Positions 26,645 to 34,925 of a stretch of DNA of 64,000 nt are shown here, one piece after another; the stretch's first letter is position 1, and each line of letters starts with the position of its first letter. This DNA is from JBDREC01 sp043820105 [NCBI: Pseudomonadota bacterium] (GTDB taxonomy: Bacteria > Bdellovibrionota_F > JAHFAK01), in contig JBDREC010000076.1 of assembly GCA_043820105.1 (NCBI GenBank), forward strand, positions 1 through 64,000, given 5' to 3'. The position numbers and the translations under genes are program-made. The notes under the pieces are model-generated. The model searched no databases and was not told the origin of the DNA. It saw only the letters and a program-made list of their open reading frames with translations.

Positions 26645-29600
26645 CATTATCACAATCGCCATAATATTCCTCATATACATTAGCCTCAGTTTTTGGGTCC
26701 ATAAATTGACCATTAATAATATTGACAGGCAACTTACAACGATCAGAAGACAATGGCAAGAATTCAATTTCTCGTGCCCCCTCAAAAGCATAATCATAAG
26801 GATTAATATTTTTTGAATAATTATCTGATGAAACTACATAATTTGCAAAATTTCCCCATATAGGCATTGCTCCTGTGGCGCCACTTATTTTAAGTTTTTT
26901 ATTTGCCATTCTTTTATTGTTATCATAACCCATATAAGAAGCAACAACCAGGGTTTCATTGGCATTTAAACTGTTTTTTGATTTTAAATAGGGGATAAAC
27001 CCTGCAAAGGTAGAATTAATATAATTATTAGTTGTTCCTGTTTTTCCAAAAAATGGAACACTTATAAATAGGCTGCTATCTGCATCATCCAGGGAAAGTT
27101 TAATTTTATTTTGCCTATCAAGCCTTATTCCTGTGCCATATTTAACAACATTTCCAAGGATTTGGTTTATTAGGTCCACCAAACGATAATCAACAACATT
27201 TACTGATCTTTCTTGATTTCTATATATTACATTACCATTCCTATCTTCAATTTTACTAATTAAAGTTAATGACCAATCAATATCATCAGCAGTAAAATAA
27301 CGAACCCCTCTTGTCATCGTTTGATATGCTAAAGCAATTTCATCTAAACTAACTGAGTTAGAACCAAGCGGAAAAGATAAAACTTCATCAAGCCTTGTTT
27401 TAATACCAAGTCTATAAGCAAGATTTACCACATACTTAAGAGCAAGATAAGTTCTAAAATCTTGATGATAATAAAGAGCTTTAAGAGAATAATAATCATC
27501 ATTTATTAAGTCCGCGAAGAGGGTTTTTAAATTTTCGTCTATTGTAAAAATGCTTGAAAGTTTTACTCTGCCATCAATATAGATATCCTCAACATTATAT
27601 TCGTCTAAAACCTGCTGTATGGAAATTGGATAGGAAGTCACAATATTTAAAACCTTAGTTTCTTTGCGAAGTTTATCATAAAAATCTGTTTTAAATATAA
27701 TGTTTCTTTGCAAGTCATCATCAACAGCAATCTCAAGCTTTAATTGCTTATTATTTGATTTTTCAGATTTATAATCTTGAATTGCCTTTACAATTTCATT
27801 TGCAGCGTTTTTATATCTTATATAATTATCTAAAAGGAAGGGTATTTTTTCACTAGATTTATTATATTTTTCTTCATATTTTTTTTGCTTTAACTTTCCT
27901 CTAACAGATAATTTTTTTAAAGCATCTAGTTCTGCTAAAATATTTTCAATTTCTTCATTAAAACCTGTGCCATAAGCTAAAGACTTTATATATCTAGCCT
28001 CTTTTTCCCTGCCATCAAACACATATTCAGGATATAATTCTCTAATGGCTATATTAAATAGCTTTGGAGTGAATTTTTCTTTAGAAATTAAAATTCCATG
28101 TTTATCTCTTAGTCTATTAAAATATTCTCGATCAGATTCGGTATTATTTTTTGCCAGATCTAAAAGTCCACAAAGCTTGATAAATTCGTCAAAGTTTAAG
28201 TAATCTAATAAATTATACAAAAGGTAAACTGTTGCCAAATTTTCAGATTTAACACCAGCCCATGAAATTGAAACCTCATCAGTTTGTGGAGCGTGATCTG
28301 GCTTGGGAATGTAAAATTGATTTTGAAATGGAAAAACCGTGCGAATATTTGGAATCATATCTATATTTGACCACCCAAGTTGAAAGGCAGCTAAGTAAAC
28401 TAAAAGTTTAAAAACAGATCCTGGCTGGCGTTTAGCCATTATAGCGCGGTTGAAATCCTTATTATCGTAGCCTCCAGCTATAGAAACTATTTTATTTCCA
28501 TCTATAGCTATCAATCCACCATCAAGTTTTGTATCCATCCTTAAATTATAAAAAGGAAGTTCGCCCTCAGTGTTATGCCTTGCAAGCGATACAAGTATAT
28601 TGTCACCCTTTTTAAATTTCTTTAGAAAACTTTTGAAATTATGTTCATTAGCACTAACCCAAATGCCATTCTTATTCTCCAAATCACTTTGGGTGAATTC
28701 TAGTAAAGATTCTGGATCAATTAATCCCTGCTCATCATCTAAGTTAAATAGTATAGTCTTTTTATCTTCTTTTTGATCTAGCACATAGTTATTATTTAAA
28801 ACAGTTGCGATTTTTATTTCTGCAAGCCTGGGCTTATAATCTTTTATTGGTTTTTCATAAGAGTTTAGTTTTACTTCAGCCAATTCTAAACCCTTTCTCA
28901 AACTTTCAACAGCAGCTTGTTGTAAATTATAATCAATTGTGGTGAATATTTTTATTCCAGAAGTTGAGATATTTTCAATGCCTGCTTCATTCAAGAAATC
29001 TTTGATTTTATCAGATTCTAATTCCTTAGAAACCATATCAATTAAAATATTGTTTTCATAAGAAAATCTACCAAAATTAAAATCAATCTCTGCCTTTAAA
29101 GCCTCTTCCATTTCTGCTTTTGAAATAGCATTTACTTTATACATATTTCGAATTACATAATTTTTTCTTTCAACGGCTCTAACATAAGCTTTTTTTTTAT
29201 TTTCTTCAGTGGAATAAAAATCAGGATTATATCTATTCGGACCCTTAAAGGCTCCGGCAATAAAGGCTGCTTCAACTAAGGTAAGATCTTTTGCTTCCTT
29301 GGAGAAAAAATATTTAGATGCAATATGCAAACCGCGACCATTACTATTTACAAAGAACTGATTAATAATGAATTCCAGGATTTCATCTTTTGAATAAATA
29401 TGCTCCATCCTTATGGCGTTGATCATCTCCATAATTTTTGGCGTAAAATCTCTTTTACTTCTAAAAGTAATATTCCTTATTGCAAGCTGTGTTAGTGTAC
29501 TTGCACCCTGTACGACTTTTCTTGCTTTAAAATTAACCACAGCAGCTCTAACCATGCCTTTAAAATCAAGGCCAAAATGAGAATAGAAATTTTTATCTTC

Positions 29601-29897
29601 AGATGCAATTAAAGCTTTTTTAAAAACATCCGGTATTTCATCAAATGATAAATACTTTCTGTGGCTTTTACTAAAATATACTCCCATCAAATTATGACCA
29701 TCATTAAAATAAATTGGGCTTTCACTTGAAATTGTGGACATAATATAGCTTCTTTCCAAAACTTCAGGCTTTGCCTTTATTATGAAGATATAATAAGATA
29801 AAATAGATGCTAAAATTAATAAAAACAGAAATATGGAGCCTAAAAGTGATAATCTAATAATCCATTTTTTAAATTTCTTTTTTGTTTGTATTTTCAT
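26583..29897 (-). CDS. class A penicillin-binding protein (PBP1A-like)
   Basis: Polymerises and cross-links peptidoglycan at the inner membrane. One N-terminal membrane segment (LSLLGSIFLFLLILASILSYYIF) precedes the GT51 glycosyltransferase domain (ASEDKNFYSHFGLD, QGASTLTQLAIRN). The transpeptidase has the active serine in RQPGSVFK and the KTGTT box. At 1104 residues it is longer than the usual ~800-850. The excess is mainly charged, lysine-rich sequence between the SxxK region and the KTGTT box (roughly residues 600-800). It sits between a lipoprotein gene and the giant RNA gene. Confidence 0.93.
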   Translation of the reverse strand: MKIQTKKKFKKWIIRLSLLGSIFLFLLILASILSYYIFIIKAKPEVLERSYIMSTISSESPIYFNDGHNLMGVYFSKSHRKYLSFDEIPDVFKKALIASEDKNFYSHFGLDFKGMVRAAVVNFKARKVVQGASTLTQLAIRNITFRSKRDFTPKIMEMINAIRMEHIYSKDEILEFIINQFFVNSNGRGLHIASKYFFSKEAKDLTLVEAAFIAGAFKGPNRYNPDFYSTEENKKKAYVRAVERKNYVIRNMYKVNAISKAEMEEALKAEIDFNFGRFSYENNILIDMVSKELESDKIKDFLNEAGIENISTSGIKIFTTIDYNLQQAAVESLRKGLELAEVKLNSYEKPIKDYKPRLAEIKIATVLNNNYVLDQKEDKKTILFNLDDEQGLIDPESLLEFTQSDLENKNGIWVSANEHNFKSFLKKFKKGDNILVSLARHNTEGELPFYNLRMDTKLDGGLIAIDGNKIVSIAGGYDNKDFNRAIMAKRQPGSVFKLLVYLAAFQLGWSNIDMIPNIRTVFPFQNQFYIPKPDHAPQTDEVSISWAGVKSENLATVYLLYNLLDYLNFDEFIKLCGLLDLAKNNTESDREYFNRLRDKHGILISKEKFTPKLFNIAIRELYPEYVFDGREKEARYIKSLAYGTGFNEEIENILAELDALKKLSVRGKLKQKKYEEKYNKSSEKIPFLLDNYIRYKNAANEIVKAIQDYKSEKSNNKQLKLEIAVDDDLQRNIIFKTDFYDKLRKETKVLNIVTSYPISIQQVLDEYNVEDIYIDGRVKLSSIFTIDENLKTLFADLINDDYYSLKALYYHQDFRTYLALKYVVNLAYRLGIKTRLDEVLSFPLGSNSVSLDEIALAYQTMTRGVRYFTADDIDWSLTLISKIEDRNGNVIYRNQERSVNVVDYRLVDLINQILGNVVKYGTGIRLDRQNKIKLSLDDADSSLFISVPFFGKTGTTNNYINSTFAGFIPYLKSKNSLNANETLVVASYMGYDNNKRMANKKLKISGATGAMPIWGNFANYVVSSDNYSKNINPYDYAFEGAREIEFLPLSSDRCKLPVNIINGQFMDPKTEANVYEEYYGDCDNDEKKPKRLFTPIYKEFISTY

Positions 29898-29989
29898 TTT
29901 GGAGATTTTTCAATTTTTTTAATGTGGGTATTAATATTAAGGTATGATTAAAATGTAAAGAAATAAGAGAGTAAGGGAACAAGGGAACA

Positions 29990-30025
29990 AAAAAAGCTGA
30001 CTGGCGAATTTGCCAATCAGCTTTT
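29990..30025 (-). terminator. rho-independent terminator of the giant RNA
   Basis: On the minus strand AGCTGATTGGC pairs fully with GCCAGTCAGCT (one G-U), followed by seven Ts. On the plus strand the same position is a C-A mismatch, so the hairpin is better formed as minus-strand RNA, though it may also act for PBP1A's far side. Confidence 0.88.
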
Positions 30026-31167
30026 TATTCTTTACAAATTATAAAGGCAGGAAAAAATAACTTAAGTAGCATTTCCTCTTCAAAGATCATCCTTTATTAA
30101 GCTATTTAATTTTTTCCTTTGTAGTTTGACCCACTAAGGTAATTTTAAATCCTCTCACAGAGTTATAAGGCTCTTTAGAGTTTTATATGTAAACAAAGTA
30201 TATAATTTTCTGGTTAATTATCACCCTATTTGGTGTTTTAACACCTGTTAGGGTTTCCCTTGTTTACCGTCTGCTAGATGTTTAACCACCTAACTATCCT
30301 CTTATGAGCTTTTACTCTCTCTCAGAGTGTTTGCCTAACAAAGTCTCAAAGCCTCGCAGCTTCTTTGACCTTTCATCGAGGTTTGCGGCCTTATAACGTT
30401 TTCAGTATTTTAAGGACTAACTTACAAGCAAGTTTACCTGGCTTACTTTTTGTAGCTTCCATAGGTTTTGACTAACCTTTCGAAGTTTAATCTTTCCTTA
30501 AAAGACCGCTTAGTGTTATCGCAACTAAGCTACGCTTATAGGCTTTACCTTTCAAAGCTTTGCCAATTAATAAGTCAAGTTAGTTCATCACTAACTTATG
30601 CCCTTACGCTGTTATTCTCAATATTTGCAAAAAACTAGTTGCCCGGTTTTTTGAATATCAATGCATCAACCATAAGGCTTTAAACCGATTAACAAGCTTC
30701 ATACCTCAATTAGCTTCTGGCTAATTAAAACATGATTGCTTTCTTAGGCTTTTCCTCTTTAAGGTTTTCGAAATAAGTCCTTATAGATTAGCCTGTTAAG
30801 CTTATCCTCCTCTTGTGGTCTTTTCAACAAGCTATATCGCTATAACTTCCTAACATGTAACCTTTAGAGTTTTACATAACTCATTTCTAGTTAGCTTATT
30901 TTGTATTTCTACAAAATAAAACTAACACCCTTTTTGAGGTTTTTGGCCTCCTAAAACCTAACATGCTCAAATATGCTAAAGTCCAAAGATCATTTTTTCT
31001 CCAGGTCGTATTAATAAGTATTGCTACTTACCATTGACTGCCTTTAAGGACTTTACTTAGCAGCTTTCTGACACATTTTATTTTGATAGTCCTAAAAGAA
31101 CAATCAAAACCAGTCAGGCTGTTTAGGGTTGGCTCACTCTACCATTGGCTATTTTTCCCTGCCTTGT
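29990..31167 (-). ncRNA. giant structured non-coding RNA candidate (about 1.18 kb)
   Basis: No coding frame of useful length exists here. A consensus promoter fires just before 31167 and a strong terminator ends at about 29990. The first bases of the RNA (31165-31150) pair with 30059-30044 in a continuous 16-bp helix (AAGGCAGGGAAAAATA with TATTTTTTCCTGCCTT, one G-U), closing a 1.1-kb core. Internal hairpins include a multi-segment arm at 31061-31121, a 10-bp stem with GAAA loop at 30896-30919, and stems at 30708-30726, 30577-30597, 30508-30530 and 30223-30254. Size and style recall GOLLD, ROOL and OLE RNAs, but I see no decisive match to any of them. Function unknown. Confidence 0.85.
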
Positions 31168-31174
31168 AAGAAAG

Positions 31175-31203
31175 CTTATAAAGAAGCAAAACTCTTTTGT
31201 CAA
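31175..31203 (-). promoter_or_regulatory. consensus sigma-70 promoter of the giant RNA
   Basis: TTGACA (31203-31198), 17-base spacer, TATAAG (31180-31175). The predicted start is the A at 31167, two bases before the closing helix. It is one of the two strongest promoter matches seen in the window. Confidence 0.85.
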
Positions 31204-31554
31204 TAATTATTTCAAAATAATTTCACATTTTTGTCACATCTTAATAATTCCAAGAACTTATCATATAATATTTTTTTAACAAATTCGTGACTTTAAAATC
31301 ATATTGCAAATTCATAATCTCAATTCCTCCACACACATCGCAGCAAACGACAGTATGTCAAGCAACATCACACACAACACAGGCCTACAACACCAGAAAC
31401 ACGGACAACCAGATCAATCATTACCTGATTCTCTGCATCTACAACATATTACAAAAAAACACAAAACCATATATGTTTTAATTTTTTTTTCAGATAAGCA
31501 ATACTAAAAAAACAGGCCGTGCCCTGTACCCTGTACGCTGTACGCTGTACGCAA
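31204..31554. other. intergenic region with a C/A-skewed stretch and a heptamer repeat
   Basis: Between about 31320 and 31470 the plus strand is rich in A and C and poor in G, unlike its surroundings. Overlapping plus-strand frames here lack ribosome binding sites. On the minus strand, GGAGG about ten bases before an ATG near 31318 could start a 24-codon peptide, but this is weak. A CCCTGTA/CGCTGTA heptamer repeat lies at 31522-31551. Confidence 0.4.
31522..31551. repeat. heptamer repeat (CCCTGTA/CGCTGTA)
   Basis: Four units CCCTGTA, CCCTGTA, CGCTGTA, CGCTGTA followed by CGC. Same family as the hemE, hemC and gdhA-upstream copies, 25 kb away. Confidence 0.8.
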
Positions 31555-32208
31555 CTAAGATCTAACTAACTTTTTATAAGAAAACCACCAATCATAGCTA
31601 TTAGCCCCAAGGATTGTACCCTTAACAGAATCTTCATCAGATGGTGGATGGAGCAAAACGCCCTCTCCAACCAATTCATTAATCGGCCAATTAGCAGGCA
31701 TATCAACCTTATTAGCATCTACCACTGTCAGAGCCTTAACAGCTCTATAGATTTCTTCAACATTTCTGCCTAATTCTTTAGGATAATGAAAGATAGCCCT
31801 AACCTTTGCTATTGGGTCAATAATAATTACTGATCTTGTTGCTATTTTATTATCTGCTTCTGTTATAAAACCCAAATCCCTGGACACATCAGCAAAGGGA
31901 TCAGAAAGAATTGGAATTGTGATATCTGTTTTTAATTTATCCCTCATCCACCCTGTCCATTTAAGGATTGATGTCATCTTGCTACTACAAACACCTAGCA
32001 AAGAACATCGAATAGCATTAAATTCTGGCAGTCTCTTTTGAAAAGAATAAAGTTCCGTAGTGCAAACAGGATCAAATTCAGAAATAAAGTTTACGACAAC
32101 TCCCCACTTAGCATGGAATACATTAGGAAGTTGAACCATGCCAGTTGTAGTTTCAGACCTTATGCCTGGAAATCTTGATCCAATTTTTACAATCGTTTTT
32201 TCGTCCAT
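31555..32208 (-). CDS. 1-Cys peroxiredoxin (Prx6-like)
   Basis: A 217-residue thiol peroxidase reducing peroxides in the cytoplasm. The peroxidatic cysteine is in SEFDPVCTTEL, with the family's P-x-x-x-T/S-x-x-C spacing adjusted to the Prx6 form. The C-terminal extension (LLHPPSDEDSVKG) is typical of Prx6-type proteins. The conserved helix-1 arginine partner appears further on in ATRSVIIIDP. It lies 15 bases after a sensor-like gene on the same strand, probably one transcript. A short heptamer repeat abuts its 3' end. Confidence 0.9.
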   Translation of the reverse strand: MDEKTIVKIGSRFPGIRSETTTGMVQLPNVFHAKWGVVVNFISEFDPVCTTELYSFQKRLPEFNAIRCSLLGVCSSKMTSILKWTGWMRDKLKTDITIPILSDPFADVSRDLGFITEADNKIATRSVIIIDPIAKVRAIFHYPKELGRNVEEIYRAVKALTVVDANKVDMPANWPINELVGEGVLLHPPSDEDSVKGTILGANSYDWWFSYKKLVRS

Positions 32209-32223
32209 AATTTTTATCCTTTG

Positions 32224-33330
32224 TTATTTTTCACTTTTTGTTAAGTATTTGTTTAAAAAGGAAACCTCATCAATCTGGGCTATAAACTCTGAGACAGAAA
32301 GCCCCTCTTCAGGATAATTCCATATTATCTTAATATAATCTGGCAGAATATCCAGATTATTCTTCACTCTATTTAAAGCCATTTCAGCGTCTTCAGAAGT
32401 AACATCCCTAAAAAAAACTAAAAAAGTATCATCAGCAATTTCAATAAGCTGATCTCTAGGATATCTAATAATGTTCTTTAGGACTTTAAAACGGCTTGGC
32501 AAGTTATCATTATTTTCAAGAAGATTCCTAGACCAAGAAATTTCAAGAATAGAAAAACACATGTGTAAACGTGATGCTCTTTCTATTTCAGAATTTAATA
32601 TATCCTTTATAAAGTTTTTATCCAAATGATTTGGAATTTCAAAAATAAAGCTAAAGCCTATGTCATCTTTAATATCAACAATACCACCATGAGTCCTTAC
32701 AAGCTTATAAGCGTTATAGAAATTAAGTCCCATCTCACCCTTTGTAACATTAGGAGAAGTAAATTTTTCAAGTAGTTTTTCCTTTAAGCTTTTATCTATA
32801 TCAATATCTAGACTTGATATAGCAAAAATCCATGATTCTTTTTTAATGTCTTCAGTACAATTTATTTTTATTTTTGCACTATCATTAACAGTATATATAA
32901 AAGTATCAAGAACTTTTGAAAATATATCAGTTAATATTGTAAGGTCTGCAAAGAGTAAGCCAGCTGTTTTTTGCACATTAATATCAATTTCAATATTTTT
33001 ATTTTTGATCTGATTTTTGAATTTATCCAGGGCTCTATTAATAAGAAAATGTATATCAATACTTTCTTTTCTTGGCAAACTTGCTTGAGTTTTTAAATAA
33101 TCAGAATCAAAAACAGAATCAATTGCGCTTGTTAATATATCAATGCTTGCTCTTGCAATTTTAAGATATCTTTCAAAAACATCCTTATCAGTTGGATTAA
33201 TTGCACCATCTACAAGGCCATCAACAAATGATTTCAATTTTGTTACAGGAGTTCTAAACTGGTGAGATACCTGAGCAATAAATTCATCCTTCAATTTTTC
33301 AAATTCTTCATTTGCTTTTTGATCAGGCAT
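32224..33330 (-). CDS. HisKA protein with degenerate ATPase and GGDEF-like C-terminus
   Basis: A 368-residue soluble protein with no membrane segment. The dimerisation helix has an H-box (FIAQVSHQFRTPVTKLKSF, histidine near residue 24). The following HATPase region is poorly conserved: no clear N-box, and EMGLNFYNAYKLVRTHGG in place of the G2 region. The C-terminal third (RLHMCFSILEISWSRN, IADDTFLVFFRDVTSEDA) has the spacing of a GGDEF domain without the GGDEF residues. It probably signals through protein contact rather than full catalysis. Upstream of and probably co-transcribed with the peroxiredoxin. Confidence 0.7.
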   Translation of the reverse strand: MPDQKANEEFEKLKDEFIAQVSHQFRTPVTKLKSFVDGLVDGAINPTDKDVFERYLKIARASIDILTSAIDSVFDSDYLKTQASLPRKESIDIHFLINRALDKFKNQIKNKNIEIDINVQKTAGLLFADLTILTDIFSKVLDTFIYTVNDSAKIKINCTEDIKKESWIFAISSLDIDIDKSLKEKLLEKFTSPNVTKGEMGLNFYNAYKLVRTHGGIVDIKDDIGFSFIFEIPNHLDKNFIKDILNSEIERASRLHMCFSILEISWSRNLLENNDNLPSRFKVLKNIIRYPRDQLIEIADDTFLVFFRDVTSEDAEMALNRVKNNLDILPDYIKIIWNYPEEGLSVSEFIAQIDEVSFLNKYLTKSEK

Positions 33331-33484
33331 TTTTAAACAATTTAGCTATTAATAAAAAATGATTTTACTCTGATTTTAGCTTTAATGTCAATTTAAAGAT
33401 AGTTAAAGCTAGCCCTATAAAGCCTTGACACATTTTCTTGTTTAAGTTTTAAATTTTTTATTCTAATTTTACAAAGTAAATACA

Positions 33485-34738
33485 ATGATAGATTTTTTTA
33501 AAATTATTTTAATGGACTATGGACTTGATAAACTGTTAGCTGATATAATTGTGAGATCTTGTGCCTTTGTATTAATCATTATTATCTCATTTATTGCTGA
33601 CATGCTTTCTAAAAAATTTATTGGCTCTATGACTGCAAAGCTTGCACAAACAACGGAGAATAAGTGGGATGACATCCTGATTAAAAGAAAAGTATTTAAC
33701 CGTTTATCTCATATGGCTCCAGCATTTATTCTATACATGGCCATGCCTTTTATTCTCAAAGGATATCCAACATTCATATCAGCATTAAATGTGCTAGTTT
33801 TAATTTATGTTATATTAGTTTCAATATTTGTCATTGATTCTTTATTGAATGCACTCCTTGATATCTATTCACATTTTAAAGTTTCAAAAGAAATTCCACT
33901 AAAAGGTTTAATTCAGATCTCAAAAATAATTATATTTTTTCTTGGCGCTATATTAATAATTTCAATAATAATTGGTAAATCACCATTTTACCTGCTTAGT
34001 GGCCTAGGCGCACTAACTGCTGTCTTATTATTAATATTTAAAGATTCCATTCTTGGATTTATTGCAGGAATTCAACTCGCTACAAACAAAATGATCGCTG
34101 TAGGTGACTGGATTTCAATGCCGCAATATGAGGCTGATGGAGATGTAATTGATGTATCTTTAACAACTATAAAAGTTCAAAACTGGGATAAAACAATTAC
34201 AACAATTCCGGCTTATGCACTTATTAGCGAATCCTTTAAGAACTGGAAAGGCATGGAAGCCTCTGGTGGCAGAAGAATTAAAAGAAAAATAAATATTGAT
34301 GTTAATACTATTAAGTTTTGCACTGAAAAAATGTTTACAAAATTTAAGCAAATAGAACATCTAAAGCCCTATCTTGAAAAAAAAGAAAAAGAAATAATTC
34401 AATATAATACTGACAACAAAGTTGACTTATCTTGTAGTGTTAATGGCAGAAGACTTACAAATATTGGCACCTTAAGAGCCTATATTGGAGAATATCTAAA
34501 AAAACATCCAATGATAAATCAAGATATGACTTTTTTGATACGACATCTTCCTGTTGAAGAAAATGGCTTACCCCTTGAAGTTTATGTTTTCTGCAAAGAC
34601 AAAGCCTGGGCAAATTATGAAAGCATAATTGCTGATATTTTTGATCATATATTGGCTGTTATCCCAGAATTTGATTTAAGAATTTTTCAAACTCCGAGTG
34701 GTTTTGATTTTAAAGCAGCGCTAAGTGGTAAGCAGTAG
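33485..34738 (+). CDS. mechanosensitive channel, YbdG-like MscS family
   Basis: A 417-residue inner-membrane channel that opens under membrane tension during osmotic down-shock. N-terminal membrane helices precede the pore helix and beta domain: LLSGLGALTAVLLLIFKDSILGFIAGIQL, then GDWISMPQYEADGDVIDVSLTTIKVQNWD, as in YbdG, including the specific FKNWKGMEASGGRRIKR stretch. It is transcribed away from the sensor/peroxiredoxin genes. A second, shorter MscS protein is at 42949. Confidence 0.9.
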   Translation: MIDFFKIILMDYGLDKLLADIIVRSCAFVLIIIISFIADMLSKKFIGSMTAKLAQTTENKWDDILIKRKVFNRLSHMAPAFILYMAMPFILKGYPTFISALNVLVLIYVILVSIFVIDSLLNALLDIYSHFKVSKEIPLKGLIQISKIIIFFLGAILIISIIIGKSPFYLLSGLGALTAVLLLIFKDSILGFIAGIQLATNKMIAVGDWISMPQYEADGDVIDVSLTTIKVQNWDKTITTIPAYALISESFKNWKGMEASGGRRIKRKINIDVNTIKFCTEKMFTKFKQIEHLKPYLEKKEKEIIQYNTDNKVDLSCSVNGRRLTNIGTLRAYIGEYLKKHPMINQDMTFLIRHLPVEENGLPLEVYVFCKDKAWANYESIIADIFDHILAVIPEFDLRIFQTPSGFDFKAALSGKQ

Positions 34739-34837
34739 ATATTAAGCGGTAAGTGTGAATCCCTACAGTTTCTGATCGCCAAGCATGGGGCATACATCAC
34801 TAAATCCACACCTCAACAATAGTACCAAAGAATTCAT

Positions 34838-34866
34838 TTGACATAAACACACACCTCCTGTATATT
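34838..34866 (+). promoter_or_regulatory. sigma-70 promoter upstream of a secreted protein gene
   Basis: TTGACA (34838-34843), a 17-base spacer and TATATT (34861-34866). Predicted start near 34873, giving a leader of about 50 bases to the ATG at 34926. Confidence 0.75.
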
Positions 34867-34925
34867 GCGCCGTGTCATCAAGGTTTTTATCCTTTATGGC
34901 GCGAATTAAAATTGGGAGAAATATT

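Noticed and set aside
24968-26797. Longer start for the lipoprotein
   Set aside because: Residues before the ATG at 26644 are antisense-like, lie inside the PBP1A coding end in another frame and would bury the lipoprotein signal.
29990-31167. Known RNA class such as RNase P, rRNA or a group I/II intron
   Set aside because: The region is too long for RNase P and lacks its conserved core; no rRNA-like blocks, no intron domain V or splice-site motifs, and no intron-encoded protein. Formal covariance searches were not possible.
31287-31507. Two overlapping small plus-strand reading frames
   Set aside because: No ribosome binding site, low-complexity composition, and no recognisable protein features.
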